64,000 nucleotides of DNA from Clostridiales bacterium (GTDB lineage: Bacteria > Bacillota > Clostridia > Saccharofermentanales > Saccharofermentanaceae). Shown here piece after piece: positions 44,583 to 54,013 of this stretch. The notes beneath the pieces are model-generated. The model was not told the DNA's origin. It saw only the letters and a list, made by a program, of their open reading frames with translations, and ran no database searches. How positions within the stretch are numbered: position 1 is the stretch's first letter; every line of letters starts with the position of its first letter. The translations under genes were made by a program, and so were the position numbers. The DNA is taken from NCBI GenBank assembly GCA_017427465.1, contig JAFRST010000047.1, positions 60,932 to 124,931 on the forward strand, written 5' to 3'.

Positions 44583-45539
44583 TCAGCCAAGCTGACTTTC
44601 GATTGCATCGTCAACCACTTGAACTTCATCATTGTGCTGGCGAACGCGCTCTGCTGCTTCCTGAGCCTTCTCGATGTACGTTGCTACTGCGTCAGCTACG
44701 CCTTCAACGAGGGCCTCACCAACCTTCTCATTGTGAGGGATCTTTGTGGGATCAGAAGCACCGAATGCCTTAACGAAGTCACCAAGTGTTGAAGCATCTG
44801 TGTTGACGCCGAAGCCAACGAGGATGAGTACGTTTGCGCCGCTTACTTCAACAGTAACAACAGCTTCACCTGTAAGAGCCTCGAGCGCTTCAGTGATCTC
44901 ATCTTCCATGTCGGAATCTTCGAGAGCATCCTGGAAGTCTTCGTTCTCGAGGACGATCTTAACGAGCTTGTCTACTTCAATGTGGACCTTGAGGTAACCG
45001 TCATTCTTGCCTGCATAGTACTCCTGCTTGGAGAGATCCTTCTTAACATCAAGGTCTAATTCGTCGAGCTTGTCAGCGATGAATTCCATGATGTCTGCTG
45101 CTTTGTCATCGTCAGCGAGTGTGAGCTGGAGTGCATAAGCGCCTTCGAGCTCAAGGTCTTCGAGATCTTCAGGTTCTTCGACCTCATAGATAACGCTGGG
45201 ATCAGACATCTTAGCTGCAACTGCAGCGGACTCGATGTCCTCAGCTTCAATGATGTCATCAAGATCTAAGCTCTTGAGGTACATATCGATGTAGTCGCCG
45301 ATGCCCATGTCTTCGATGTCTTCCTGCTCAAGTGAAAGATAGATGCCGTCCTCGAGATCTTCCTGCTCAAGATCGTTAATGTCTTCGATATCGACCTCTT
45401 CTAACTTAAGAGTCTTATCGCATGCCTTTGTGAATTCTTCTGTAGAAATGTTTGTTACCTTCTTGCCGCTGCAGCCGGAGAATACGCCTGCGAGCATTGC
45501 TGCTGAAAGTACACATGCTATAACTTTTGTGTTTTTCAT
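44583..45539 (-). CDS. Lipoprotein of a four-member tandem family, single domain
   Basis: A 318-aa lipoprotein (Cys23, FSGC). The body is one copy of an unrecognised acidic domain that recurs in the next three genes. Shared marks are an opening TEEFTKAC...KLEE, a DGIYLS strand, AAVAAKM, LEGAYALQLTL, LSKQEYYAGKNDGYLKVHIEVDKL, LTGEAVVTVEVSGANVLIL and ending NTDASTLGDFVKAFGASDP. A Gln/Glu-rich tail follows. It is surface-bound and probably binds a ligand or another protein. GGAGGG precedes the ATG, and an extended -10 lies upstream, so it can be transcribed apart from the others. Confidence 0.75.
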   Translation of the reverse strand: MKNTKVIACVLSAAMLAGVFSGCSGKKVTNISTEEFTKACDKTLKLEEVDIEDINDLEQEDLEDGIYLSLEQEDIEDMGIGDYIDMYLKSLDLDDIIEAEDIESAAVAAKMSDPSVIYEVEEPEDLEDLELEGAYALQLTLADDDKAADIMEFIADKLDELDLDVKKDLSKQEYYAGKNDGYLKVHIEVDKLVKIVLENEDFQDALEDSDMEDEITEALEALTGEAVVTVEVSGANVLILVGFGVNTDASTLGDFVKAFGASDPTKIPHNEKVGEALVEGVADAVATYIEKAQEAAERVRQHNDEVQVVDDAIESQLG

Positions 45540-45571
45540 TGTAATAATACCCTCCTTTTGGGACTAAACGA

Positions 45572-45580
45572 ATTCTATCA
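45572..45580 (-). promoter_or_regulatory. Extended -10 promoter of the 44.6-kb lipoprotein
   Basis: TGATAGAAT on the minus strand. The block TTGATT(T)GTGATAGAAT is also found before the first gene of the family (51.2 kb). Confidence 0.45.
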
Positions 45581-45663
45581 CAATCAAAAAATTTTAAACG
45601 GCCTTATAAGGGTTAAAAATACATAAGGTTTGCGGCCACGGATATGCCCCTTTATAAGCAAAA

Positions 45664-45688
45664 TCCACGAAAATATACATTTCCGCGG
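45664..45688 (-). terminator. Weak terminator after the two-domain lipoprotein
   Basis: Minus strand CCGCGGAAAT, 4-nt loop, ATTTTCGTGG (two G-U pairs), then ATTTTGCTTAT. Confidence 0.45.
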
Positions 45689-45724
45689 ATCAGTGTCTGA
45701 AAACTGTTTTGCCTTTCGCGATGC

Positions 45725-47365
45725 TTAAAACATATCATCGGCAATATAGTCGATCAGATCGGTTACAACATCCTCATTCATGGGGATGTCAGCAGGATTT
45801 CCGGCTGCGTTGAAAGCATCTGCGAATCTTCCAAGATAAGTAGGCTCTGTGTTAATGGAGAAGCCGGCAAGGATAAAGATATTTGACTCGTTGACTTCGA
45901 TGGTGATTGCAACGTCACCTGAAAAGTCCTTAAGAGTGTCGATTACATCATCGTCACCATAAATCGCATCGAAAAGATCGTAGATGTCATCATTTTCGAA
46001 CATGAGATCAATGAATTTATTGACGTCGATGTGGAATCTCAGATATCCCTCTGCTTCGGCTGAATAGTATTCGCTTGAGGTGAGGTCATCGAGATCGATG
46101 TCGGCATCATTGAGTTTGTCTTCAATAAAATCCAGGATGTCTCCGGAACAGCTGCTGTCTGAGAGATTCACGACAAAAGCAAAAGCACCGTCTGCCCGGA
46201 TATCGGCAATTTCATCAACGTCTCTTGCAAATCTCAGTTCTTCGAGGCCTTCGAATATAAGCGCAAATCCGAAGGATTCGACATCATCAGAAGTCATGAT
46301 CCTGTCAATACCGATGTCACGCAGTAACGTAGCGACAGCATCGGTATCACTGTTGCGGATCAGGTCGGTCATGGCTGCATCCGAGACTAAGTAAAGACCG
46401 TTCTCGACATCAACGGGATCTATATCTGCAAGGTCAAAGAAATCGAAATTGTTAAGATCTAAATCGTTATCGCAGGCATATTCAAAATCTTCGATCGAAA
46501 TGATCGTAGTCTTGCGGAAAGATGCGATGAAATCCTTAAAAGCGGTATCTGCCAAAGAGCCTGCGAGCTTGTCGTTCATGGCAAGCTTCATAGGATTTTG
46601 CGCGATGCCGTAAGCCTTTGCGAATGTGCCGAAGACACTCGGGCTCTTGGCATTAAGCGCGACGCCTGCAATGACAAAAACATTGCTGCCGTTTACTTCA
46701 ACGGATACTGCAAGATCACCTGTAAGGCCTGCTGCCAGCTCTTCAAAATCATCCTCATCCATCATGTTGCCGGCGAGCTCCATGAGATCATCGCTATTTG
46801 TCAGAATGGGGGAAAGCTTCGAGATGTCGATGTGGAATCTGAAGTAACCCTCTTTATCGGAAGTGTAAAACTCTTTGGACGTGAGATTCTTGGTCTTGAT
46901 GTCATAGATGTCGAACATGTTCTTAACCGCGTCCATAACGTCATCGGCGCAGTCGCCGTTAAGAGTCATCTGCATGGCAAAAGCACCGTCCAGAGTAATG
47001 TCCTCGAGCTCGGAAATCTCTTTTGCGTCTTTGAGATCTTCATAGCCGCTGAGCTTTGCTGCTGCGGCAAATGAACTGACCTCTTCCGTGTCAACAAGTC
47101 CTGTAAGGCCGAAGGTCTTGAGATAAAGATCCGTTACTTCAGCAAGCTCATCGACCGAATCCTCATCGGCGGTGACATAGAAGCCGTCTTCGATGCTTTC
47201 GGGCTCTATCCCGGGATCCTCGCTATCCAGCTCTTCGAGCTTCATTTTCGAGCAGGCAGAAACGAATTTATCGGTGGTCGTTTTCGTTGTCTTGCCGCAT
47301 CCTGCGAAAATCCCTGCGAGCACTGAAACGGCGAGCACTGACGCAATCAGTTTTACCTTTTTCAT
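45725..47365 (-). CDS. Lipoprotein of the tandem family, two domains
   Basis: A 546-aa lipoprotein (Cys23, FAGC). It carries two copies of the family domain: about 30-270 (KFVSACSKMKLEEL ... LTGDLAVSVEVNGSNVFVIAGVALNA) and about 290-540 (FEYACDNDLDLNNF ... FSGDVAITIEVNESNIFILAGFSIN). The copies have diverged strongly, so the internal duplication is old. No enzymatic motif was seen. GGAGGG precedes the ATG. It lies 39 nt downstream of the ChvE-like fusion gene, in the same orientation and probably the same operon. Confidence 0.75.
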   Translation of the reverse strand: MKKVKLIASVLAVSVLAGIFAGCGKTTKTTTDKFVSACSKMKLEELDSEDPGIEPESIEDGFYVTADEDSVDELAEVTDLYLKTFGLTGLVDTEEVSSFAAAAKLSGYEDLKDAKEISELEDITLDGAFAMQMTLNGDCADDVMDAVKNMFDIYDIKTKNLTSKEFYTSDKEGYFRFHIDISKLSPILTNSDDLMELAGNMMDEDDFEELAAGLTGDLAVSVEVNGSNVFVIAGVALNAKSPSVFGTFAKAYGIAQNPMKLAMNDKLAGSLADTAFKDFIASFRKTTIISIEDFEYACDNDLDLNNFDFFDLADIDPVDVENGLYLVSDAAMTDLIRNSDTDAVATLLRDIGIDRIMTSDDVESFGFALIFEGLEELRFARDVDEIADIRADGAFAFVVNLSDSSCSGDILDFIEDKLNDADIDLDDLTSSEYYSAEAEGYLRFHIDVNKFIDLMFENDDIYDLFDAIYGDDDVIDTLKDFSGDVAITIEVNESNIFILAGFSINTEPTYLGRFADAFNAAGNPADIPMNEDVVTDLIDYIADDMF

Positions 47366-47404
47366 GTTGTCTGTCCCTCCGTTAAGACTTGTTCAAAAGT
47401 CACA

Positions 47405-49282
47405 TTAGAATATATCATCCTCTGTGTAATAACCCGGATCGATAAGGACTGTTCTGTAATTGTTTATATCAACAACAATCGGTGTGCAGAAAAATGTGGG
47501 TACATTTTTAGCGTTGTTGTTATACGAAGAGTCAGTGGTTACATCGAAACCTCCGAGGATCTTATCTGCCCAAAAGACTGTCTCATCAACAAGCAGCTTC
47601 GTTTCCTTGAAAACAGACATCGTCTGCTTGCCCTCGATCATACATCTAATATTTGCAATGTCGCAGTCCTGGCCTGTAACGACCGGCCAGTAGACGCTGT
47701 AATTTCTTGCATCAAGAGCCTGGATAACTCCAAGTGCGGTTGAGTCATTGGGGCAGAGCCATGCGTCAATATTTCTGCCGTCAGAATAGTAAGAAGAGAT
47801 GATGTTTTCCGCTCTGGCCATAGCGGTCTCGGTCTTCCAATGATCGATCGCACATTCATCAAAAGATGTCTGGCCGGATACCACGACGAGCTTGCCCGAT
47901 TCAATATAGGGCATAAGCACATCCATTGCGCCGGTATAAAAGAATGCCGCAGCAATGTCACTGGGATCGCCTGCCATAAGCTCGATGTTGTAAGAACCGG
48001 ATGAATTGTCAAGCTGGAGCGTATCGACTATATACTGTGCCTGAAGGCGTCCGACTTGATAATTATCGAAAGTAACGTAATAGCTGACGGCGTCAGAGTT
48101 CATGATAAGACGGTCGTAAGCAATTACGGGAATGTTATTTGCTTTTGCATCTTCGAGAACATCGTTAAGGGAGCTGGATTCGATGCAGGCTATGATCAGG
48201 AGATCGCAACCGGAATTGATCATGCCTTCGATCTGGGCAATCTGATTGGATATATCGTTGGCGGCATACTGAAGATCTACTGCGTAGCCCATCGACTCAA
48301 GACCTTTTTTAAGATTATCTCCGTCCTGGTACCAGCGCTGAAGGTCTTTAGTAGGCATGGATATTCCGACTTTTGTGGCTCCGCTGTTATCCGGCGTGGT
48401 GGGTGTTGCGGGATCAGGGCCAGGTGCTATCTGATCTGCCAAATCATCAAGATAATCATCTATGAGATTTTCCGAAATATCCTCGTTTACGGGAACGTCC
48501 ATGGGGTTACATGTCGCGCCGAAAGCCTTGACGAAGTCATTAAGCACTGAAGTTTCATCTGTGTTGACGTTTAAGCCCAGGATGAAAAAGATATTGCTGC
48601 CGTTGATCTCAAAAGAAAACGCTGCATCACCTGAGAAATCTTCCACTGAATCGATCAGACCGTCAGTGAAATAATATAAGTAATCGTAAATGTCGTCGTA
48701 TACATCGTTGTCGACAACCTGCTCAACCAGCTTATCGATCTCCACATGGTATCTCAGATAACCTTCATTTTTGGAGACAAAATACTCCTTGTCGGACAGA
48801 TCGTCCGTGCTTATGCCGCACTCGTCAAGGAGATCTTCCAGGTATGCCATGAAGTCTTCAGCGTAGTTGCCGTCCAATGTCATCTGGAAAGCTGCGGCAC
48901 CGTCAAGCTCGGTGCTGCCTAAAACATCACGATCTAAGAGATCATTTAAATCAAAGCCGTCGCACTTGGCGGCGAACGCGAATGACTTGACGTTCTCAGC
49001 TTCGAAAACATCGTCTAAGCCGATCTCATCCAGAAAATCATCTATGGAATCTTCTGCTTCCTCGATCGCATCGGTATCGGCATATAAGTAAAAGCCCTCT
49101 TCAAGGTCATCGATATCGGGCGCCTTTTTCCCGTCGACCTCAAAACCCTTAAGATCAAGCTTTTCGCAAGCATTGATAAACTTATCTGTCGTTATCTTTG
49201 TGGTCTTGCCTGCGCATCCCGTAAAGATGCCTGCGAGCATTGTTGCCGATAGCAGCAAAGCAATTGTTTTTGTACCTTTCAT
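47405..49282 (-). CDS. Family-domain lipoprotein fused to a ChvE-like sugar-binding protein
   Basis: A 625-aa lipoprotein (Cys23, FTGC). Residues about 30-285 are the family domain. After a Pro/Thr hinge, residues about 305-625 are a complete periplasmic-type sugar-binding domain of the ChvE/XylF group: KVGISMPTKDLQRWYQDG, LQYAANDISNQIAQIEGM, VIAYDRLI, YYVTFDNYQVG, LMAGDP and SVFKETKLL. ChvE-type proteins bind monosaccharides and feed an ABC importer or a sensor kinase; neither is nearby. GGGGG precedes the ATG. A signal-sensing or sugar-capturing surface protein is the best guess. Confidence 0.85.
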   Translation of the reverse strand: MKGTKTIALLLSATMLAGIFTGCAGKTTKITTDKFINACEKLDLKGFEVDGKKAPDIDDLEEGFYLYADTDAIEEAEDSIDDFLDEIGLDDVFEAENVKSFAFAAKCDGFDLNDLLDRDVLGSTELDGAAAFQMTLDGNYAEDFMAYLEDLLDECGISTDDLSDKEYFVSKNEGYLRYHVEIDKLVEQVVDNDVYDDIYDYLYYFTDGLIDSVEDFSGDAAFSFEINGSNIFFILGLNVNTDETSVLNDFVKAFGATCNPMDVPVNEDISENLIDDYLDDLADQIAPGPDPATPTTPDNSGATKVGISMPTKDLQRWYQDGDNLKKGLESMGYAVDLQYAANDISNQIAQIEGMINSGCDLLIIACIESSSLNDVLEDAKANNIPVIAYDRLIMNSDAVSYYVTFDNYQVGRLQAQYIVDTLQLDNSSGSYNIELMAGDPSDIAAAFFYTGAMDVLMPYIESGKLVVVSGQTSFDECAIDHWKTETAMARAENIISSYYSDGRNIDAWLCPNDSTALGVIQALDARNYSVYWPVVTGQDCDIANIRCMIEGKQTMSVFKETKLLVDETVFWADKILGGFDVTTDSSYNNNAKNVPTFFCTPIVVDINNYRTVLIDPGYYTEDDIF

Positions 49283-49351
49283 TCTAATATCCCCCTTTAA
49301 TTATTTACGGCAGGCAAAAGATCAATACCAATGCCTGCCGTTATAATCAGA

Positions 49352-51148
49352 TCATGTAAGCTCAGCTTCGGTGTAGTAGCCCGAATCGATCAGTATTGCC
49401 TTATAGTTGTTGATATCTGCGAAAACAGGCTCGCAGAGGAAAGTTGGTATATCAATACTGTTGTTATAGGATGAACTGTTGACCGCAACATTGTCACCTT
49501 CAAGGATCTGTCCGGCCATTCTGGCTGCCTGCACGGCCAGCGTACGCGTATCTTTAAATACCGACATTGCCTGCTTGCCCCCGATAATATATTTGACATT
49601 TACAATATCGCAGTCCATGCCGGTGATGACCGGCCAACTTCCTGTATAAGTACTATCAAGGGCATTTACAACACCCCAGGCAGTTGAGTCATTGGAACAG
49701 AGCCATGCGTCGATATTAACGGTCGGATACATATAACAGCTATAGATAATGTTTTCTGCTCTCGCCTGCGCGGTCTCTGTTGACCATTTGGGTGTAGCAA
49801 CACTATCAAAGTCTGTCTGACCGGAAGCTACAATGAGCTTGCCTGAATCTATGTAAGGCCTGAGCACATCCATAGCACCGTTATAGAAGAAAGCGGCAAA
49901 ATTGTCTCCCGGGTCACCTGCCGTAAACTCGATGTAGTATGGACCTGAAGTTGAATCAAGACTAAGGGCATTTCTAACGTACTCGCCCTGGATCTGGCCG
50001 ACCAAGTAATTGTCGAATGATATATAGTAATCGACACAATCGGAATCCATAATGGGACGGTCGTATGCGATAACCGTGACGCCGCTCTTATTGGCCTTCT
50101 CGAGAACCGTTCCAAGCGAATTACCCTCTATGGCGGCAATGATAAGAACCTTGCATCCGGTATTGATCATGTCCTCGATCTGGGAGATCTGTACGTCTAC
50201 CTTGTTGTTTGCATACTGAAGATCTGCCTCATAGCCGGCTGCTTCGAGAGTCTTTTTTATCAGATCGCCATCCTGGTTCCATCTCTGGAGATCTTTTGTA
50301 GGCATTGAGATGCCGACCTTTTTGCTGCCCATGCCACTTGTAAAAGAACTCATACCCGGATTGATAAATTCTAACAGAGCACCGAAGGCTTTATCGTTAG
50401 TACTTACGCCGGCGGGATTAACTGCGCCGAAAGCCTTCGCAAACTTCTTTAATTCGGAAGAGCTCTTCGCATTGAGAGCGCCACCGGCGAGTACCAGGAT
50501 ATTATTCCCGTTGACCTCGACGGATAATGCTATATCGCCCGTAAGCTTCTTTACTGCAGACCTCATATCATCATCAAAGAAATCTTTAAGAACTTTCGCA
50601 GCATCGGCATGCAGCCTTAAGTAGCCGCCGTTCTTTGTCACGGAGAACTCTTTGTCGGAGAGTTTTTTGGTGCTGATGTCAATATCTTCGAGCAGGTCTT
50701 CCAGACCTTCCATGATGTCTTCGGAGTAGTCGTCATCAAGCGTCATCTGCAATGCAAATGCACCGTCGAGCTTGATGCTCTCCAAGTCGTCAGGATCTTC
50801 CAGATCTTCGAGATCTTCAAGCCCTGCAAACTTTGCGGCAATGGCAAATGATTCCACGTTGCTGCTGTCGAAAACGTCTTGCAGACCAAAAGTAGCGAGA
50901 TACTGGTCAATGAACACACCGTCGTCTTCAACGGCATCCTCGTCTGCATAGATATAGAATCCGTCTTCAAGATCACCTTCGTCAGGTGAATCATCTCCTC
51001 CGAATTCATAATCGCTTAAGCCCATCTTGTCGCATGCTTTGACAAAACGATCGGTATCGATTACCGAAGCCTTGCCCGAGCAGCCGGTAAAAAGACCTGT
51101 GAGCATAGCAACTGCCAACAAAACTGAAATGACTTTAGTCTTTCTCAT
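49352..51148 (-). CDS. Family-domain lipoprotein fused to a ChvE-like sugar-binding protein, second copy
   Basis: A 598-aa paralogue of the downstream gene with the same two-part design. The lipobox is Cys23 (FTGC) from ATG 51148; GGAGGG lies 8 nt upstream, whereas the more upstream ATG overlaps that site. The family domain spans about 30-260 and the ChvE-like domain about 280-598 (KVGISMPTKDLQRWNQDG, DVQISQIEDM, VIAYDRPI, YYISFDNYLVG, TAGDPGDN, SVFKDTRTL). The linker is shorter. This is the first gene of the presumed four-gene operon. Confidence 0.85.
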   Translation of the reverse strand: MRKTKVISVLLAVAMLTGLFTGCSGKASVIDTDRFVKACDKMGLSDYEFGGDDSPDEGDLEDGFYIYADEDAVEDDGVFIDQYLATFGLQDVFDSSNVESFAIAAKFAGLEDLEDLEDPDDLESIKLDGAFALQMTLDDDYSEDIMEGLEDLLEDIDISTKKLSDKEFSVTKNGGYLRLHADAAKVLKDFFDDDMRSAVKKLTGDIALSVEVNGNNILVLAGGALNAKSSSELKKFAKAFGAVNPAGVSTNDKAFGALLEFINPGMSSFTSGMGSKKVGISMPTKDLQRWNQDGDLIKKTLEAAGYEADLQYANNKVDVQISQIEDMINTGCKVLIIAAIEGNSLGTVLEKANKSGVTVIAYDRPIMDSDCVDYYISFDNYLVGQIQGEYVRNALSLDSTSGPYYIEFTAGDPGDNFAAFFYNGAMDVLRPYIDSGKLIVASGQTDFDSVATPKWSTETAQARAENIIYSCYMYPTVNIDAWLCSNDSTAWGVVNALDSTYTGSWPVITGMDCDIVNVKYIIGGKQAMSVFKDTRTLAVQAARMAGQILEGDNVAVNSSSYNNSIDIPTFLCEPVFADINNYKAILIDSGYYTEAELT

Positions 51149-51181
51149 AACACGTGTCCCTCCCCCCATTGGAATACTGTG

Positions 51182-51190
51182 ATTCTATCA
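51182..51190 (-). promoter_or_regulatory. Extended -10 promoter of the tandem lipoprotein operon
   Basis: TGATAGAAT on the minus strand, 33 nt before the ATG; back-to-back with the symporter promoter. Confidence 0.45.
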
Positions 51191-51204
51191 CAAATCAAGG
51201 CTCT

Positions 51205-51234
51205 TTGACTTGCCCTATTGTTTCGAAGTATTAT
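51205..51234 (+). promoter_or_regulatory. Sigma-A-type promoter of the SLC6 symporter
   Basis: TTGACT, an 18-nt spacer and TATTAT; both hexamers match the consensus at five of six positions. Confidence 0.65.
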
Positions 51235-51259
51235 TATTACTCGCAGGGGGTGTTTTAAT

Positions 51260-52813
51260 ATGCGAGAAAAATGGTCATCAAGATCGGCTTTTATCATGGC
51301 AGCGATCGGTTCTGCCGTAGGATTAGGTAATGCCTGGAGATTCCCGGGATTGGCGGCAGAATACGGCGGCGGCGCCTTTTTGTTCGTCTACCTTATAGCA
51401 ATGCTGATCATCGGAATTCCTCTTCTCATGATGGAAATCTCCATCGCCAGATACACGAGACAGGGCGCACCGGGATCGATGCGCGCACTCAACAAAAAGA
51501 CCGAAGGCATCGGCTGGATAGCAGTCTCAAACGGTATCGGCATCTCGATCTACTACGCAGCTGTTTTCGCTTGGGTAATATTGATGTTCGTAATGAGCTT
51601 CAAGTTCATGAACATGACAGGCGACACGGAAGCTGCAAGTTCACTTTGGGAAACCACGATCAAGACCACAGGTACTACCGAAGGCTTTACGACGATCTCA
51701 TGGCCTGTCGTAGGATGCCTTATCGCCGCTTGGGTCCTCTGCTACGTCTGCATCCGCAACGGCACGACATCAGTCGGCAAAGTCGTTAAGTTCACAGTAT
51801 CCCTCCCTGTTATCTGCCTTCTCATAATGGCAGTCCGCGGCGTTATGATGCCCGGGGCCATGACAGGTTTTGCAAAGCTTTTTATCCCTGACTGGACTGC
51901 TCTTGGCAACTCCAATCTCTGGGTCGACGCGATCGGTCAGGTATTCTATTCACTCTCAACATCGATGGCGATCATGTTCGCGTACGGTTCATTCCTTGAT
52001 AAGAAATCCAATATCGTTGTCGACACCATGATCATCGCCTTTTCAGACATGTTCATCAGCATCCTCGCAGGCATCGTAATGTTCACAACAATGGCCGGCG
52101 TAGGAATGCTCGACAGAATGACCGATTCAGGCATTGCTACGGCATTCATCATATATCCTCAGGCTATCGTAAAGATCTCGAACAGCGGCGTCTTCAACAT
52201 GATCTTCGCGTTCATCTTCTACTTCTGCCTGATCACTCTTGCGATCGACTCTCTGTTCTCGATCATCGAGGGCATCTCGACCGCTATCTCAGACAAGTTC
52301 AATCTCAAAAAGAAAAAGACGACTCTCACGATCTGCATCGTAGAAGGCATCTTAAGCCTCATCTTCGTAACCGGCGCAGGCCTCGCGGTGCTCGACATCG
52401 TCGACCATTTCATCAACAGCTTCACTCTCATCATCACGGGAGTTCTCGAAATGATCGCAGCCGGATGGTTCTTCAAGACAACCAAGATCCTCACTGAGCT
52501 CAACCGCAACACAAAGAGATTCAAGATGCCTTCCTGGTGGTTCCTGCCGTCGATCAAGGTCATCTCTCCCGTTGTGCTTGCAGGCCTCTTCGCCTGGAAC
52601 GTTTATGGCCTCTTCAAGAGCGGCGGTATCTACGGTGCTGCTACTGACGAGAATTCTGTCGGCTACTCGCTCGCATCCAACATCATCTTCGGATGGTGCC
52701 TCATCGCCCTGATCCTCTTCTCCGGCCTGATCATCAAGATCATCGTCAAGATCAAGTCTTCCAAGGGCTACAAGGAAGACGACAGAACGTGGGAAGACTT
52801 CCAGGAGTCGTAA
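51260..52813 (+). CDS. SLC6/NSS-family sodium-dependent transporter
   Basis: A 517-aa symporter with about 12 helices. TM1 has the sodium- and substrate-site pattern SAVGLGNAWRFPGLAAEYGGGAF, and TM6 contains the unwound region in FYSLSTSMAIMFAYGS. These are diagnostic for bacterial neurotransmitter:sodium symporters (LeuT/MhsT type), which take up amino acids. The start is ATG 51260 after AGGGGGTG; the upstream in-frame Met is unsupported. Monocistronic: own promoter and a following terminator. Confidence 0.92.
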   Translation: MREKWSSRSAFIMAAIGSAVGLGNAWRFPGLAAEYGGGAFLFVYLIAMLIIGIPLLMMEISIARYTRQGAPGSMRALNKKTEGIGWIAVSNGIGISIYYAAVFAWVILMFVMSFKFMNMTGDTEAASSLWETTIKTTGTTEGFTTISWPVVGCLIAAWVLCYVCIRNGTTSVGKVVKFTVSLPVICLLIMAVRGVMMPGAMTGFAKLFIPDWTALGNSNLWVDAIGQVFYSLSTSMAIMFAYGSFLDKKSNIVVDTMIIAFSDMFISILAGIVMFTTMAGVGMLDRMTDSGIATAFIIYPQAIVKISNSGVFNMIFAFIFYFCLITLAIDSLFSIIEGISTAISDKFNLKKKKTTLTICIVEGILSLIFVTGAGLAVLDIVDHFINSFTLIITGVLEMIAAGWFFKTTKILTELNRNTKRFKMPSWWFLPSIKVISPVVLAGLFAWNVYGLFKSGGIYGAATDENSVGYSLASNIIFGWCLIALILFSGLIIKIIVKIKSSKGYKEDDRTWEDFQES

Positions 52814-52837
52814 GTTTTAGCTTAAACTGTTTGCATG

Positions 52838-52870
52838 GCGCCTTCCTTATGGGAGGCGCTTTCCTTTTTT
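52838..52870 (+). terminator. Terminator of the SLC6 symporter gene
   Basis: GCGCCTTCC, 4-nt loop, GGGAGGCGC, then TTTCCTTTTTT. Confidence 0.85.
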
Positions 52871-52912
52871 GCGATTGGCCAAAATCTCCTCAGGTCGGTC
52901 ACTTGTGATCTG

Positions 52913-53030
52913 TGATGACTCTGATGGTGACTAATTCATTCAAAATAGTCATCACTTTAGTCATTTTCAGCCATTTGTGACTCAAACGGTGACTGAACTG
53001 ATCAAATCAGTCATCAAATAAGTCACCATC
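52913..53030. repeat. Left 118-bp double-hairpin repeat flanking the nuclease gene
   Basis: Two consecutive hairpins. Each has the order GRTGACT, 5 nt, GGTGACT, a loop of about 13 nt, AGTCATC, 4-5 nt, AGTCAYY. Stems are thus 7 bp, a 5-nt internal loop and 7-9 bp. It aligns without gaps to the right copy at 54014-54131 (about 85 of 118 identical by hand count). Confidence 0.8.
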
Positions 53031-53138
53031 AAGCGAAAGTTGTAATAATTATATTTATTTTTTCTTTCCTGCTCAAAAACGCTTTTTCGTGGCCTTTTCG
53101 CTTGTCGGTTTTTGCCGTATTTTGTCGAATTTTGTCGG

Positions 53139-53166
53139 TTGATTCTACGAATGAACCATCTAGAAT
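53139..53166 (+). promoter_or_regulatory. Promoter giving a leaderless nuclease mRNA
   Basis: TTGATT, a 16-nt spacer and TAGAAT ending 6 nt before the ATG. The start point would fall at the start codon, and no ribosome site exists. GATTCTA/TAGAATC at the edges also form an inverted repeat. Confidence 0.5.
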
Positions 53167-53172
53167 CAAACC

Positions 53173-53973
53173 ATGGAATACATGGATAAATACATTCCCC
53201 AAGAGCATCTTGCTCTTAAGATCAATTTCTGTAAAAAGCGGCTTCGGGAGTTGCCCAAGGTAAGCATGCAGGAACACCGGGTAAGAGGCGTTATCATCCC
53301 GAAAATCACGATGGATAATCACAAATTCAATCTGGATTCCGATAAAGGCCGAGAGCTTTATTCTGCAATGATTGAGCGGGATCATCTGGAACAGCAACTT
53401 AAGATCTACGAAGCTATATGGAACTGTTATTACAAAATGCCTCCACCGGAATATGATCCGCCTGAGATAGTGAGAAAAATAAGAACCGGGAATAATGAAA
53501 CAACCATAATGGATAAAGCGTTTTTCGACAATCTCAAAAATGATGCCAATAAACAGTATCCAAAGCCAATGATTTATCCGTTTAACGGGATTCAGTATCG
53601 TTCTGATGCAGAGCGCGAGATAGCGATCTTTTACACCGAGACCGGGATTCCTTTTAAGTACGAACCAGAACTGCATTTATATGGTGTAAACCGTCCGGTA
53701 TATCCGGATTTTGTCTTGTACATTCCCGAATTGGAAACGTGCAAATTTCACGAGCATTACGGTATGATGAGTTTCGCCAAATATACGAGGGATGCCAAGA
53801 TCAAATGCAGTTCATATATTGATGCGGGACTGCTTCTTGATCAGGATGTTTTCTTCACTTACAACACTGAAGATCAGCCGCTTGACATAAGATATATCGC
53901 GGCCAAACTCAATGGAATTATTTATGGCAACCTGATAAGCAGTAATAGTAAGCCGAATACGGAGTGGCAGTGA
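53173..53973 (+). CDS. Repeat-flanked PD-(D/E)XK-type nuclease
   Basis: A 266-aa soluble protein. The N-terminal half (1-110) is charged and helical. The C-terminal half looks like a PD-(D/E)XK nuclease of a family common in Clostridia: YRSDAEREIA (Glu148), GIPFKYEPELHL, YPDFVLY (Asp179), FHEHYGMM (Glu194; related proteins often have WEHFG) and DAKIKCSSY (Lys209/211). Predicted activity is DNA cleavage; the target is unknown. There is no methyltransferase or toxin-antitoxin partner. It is bracketed by two copies of a 118-bp double-hairpin repeat, uses AT-richer codons than its neighbours, and appears leaderless. It is best viewed as a mobile or selfish repeat-associated gene, which is inference. 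Confidence 0.65.
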   Translation: MEYMDKYIPQEHLALKINFCKKRLRELPKVSMQEHRVRGVIIPKITMDNHKFNLDSDKGRELYSAMIERDHLEQQLKIYEAIWNCYYKMPPPEYDPPEIVRKIRTGNNETTIMDKAFFDNLKNDANKQYPKPMIYPFNGIQYRSDAEREIAIFYTETGIPFKYEPELHLYGVNRPVYPDFVLYIPELETCKFHEHYGMMSFAKYTRDAKIKCSSYIDAGLLLDQDVFFTYNTEDQPLDIRYIAAKLNGIIYGNLISSNSKPNTEWQ

Positions 53974-54013
53974 ATTCCCGAAAAAACTCCTCGGACATTC
54001 ATTACTGCCTAAT

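Larger units (their letters stand above)
52814..53172. other. Intergenic stretch upstream of the nuclease gene
   Basis: It contains the symporter terminator, the left 118-bp double-hairpin repeat (52913-53030), an AT-rich block (53040-53075), three TTGTCG words (53102, 53122, 53132) and the nuclease promoter. Confidence 0.65.
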
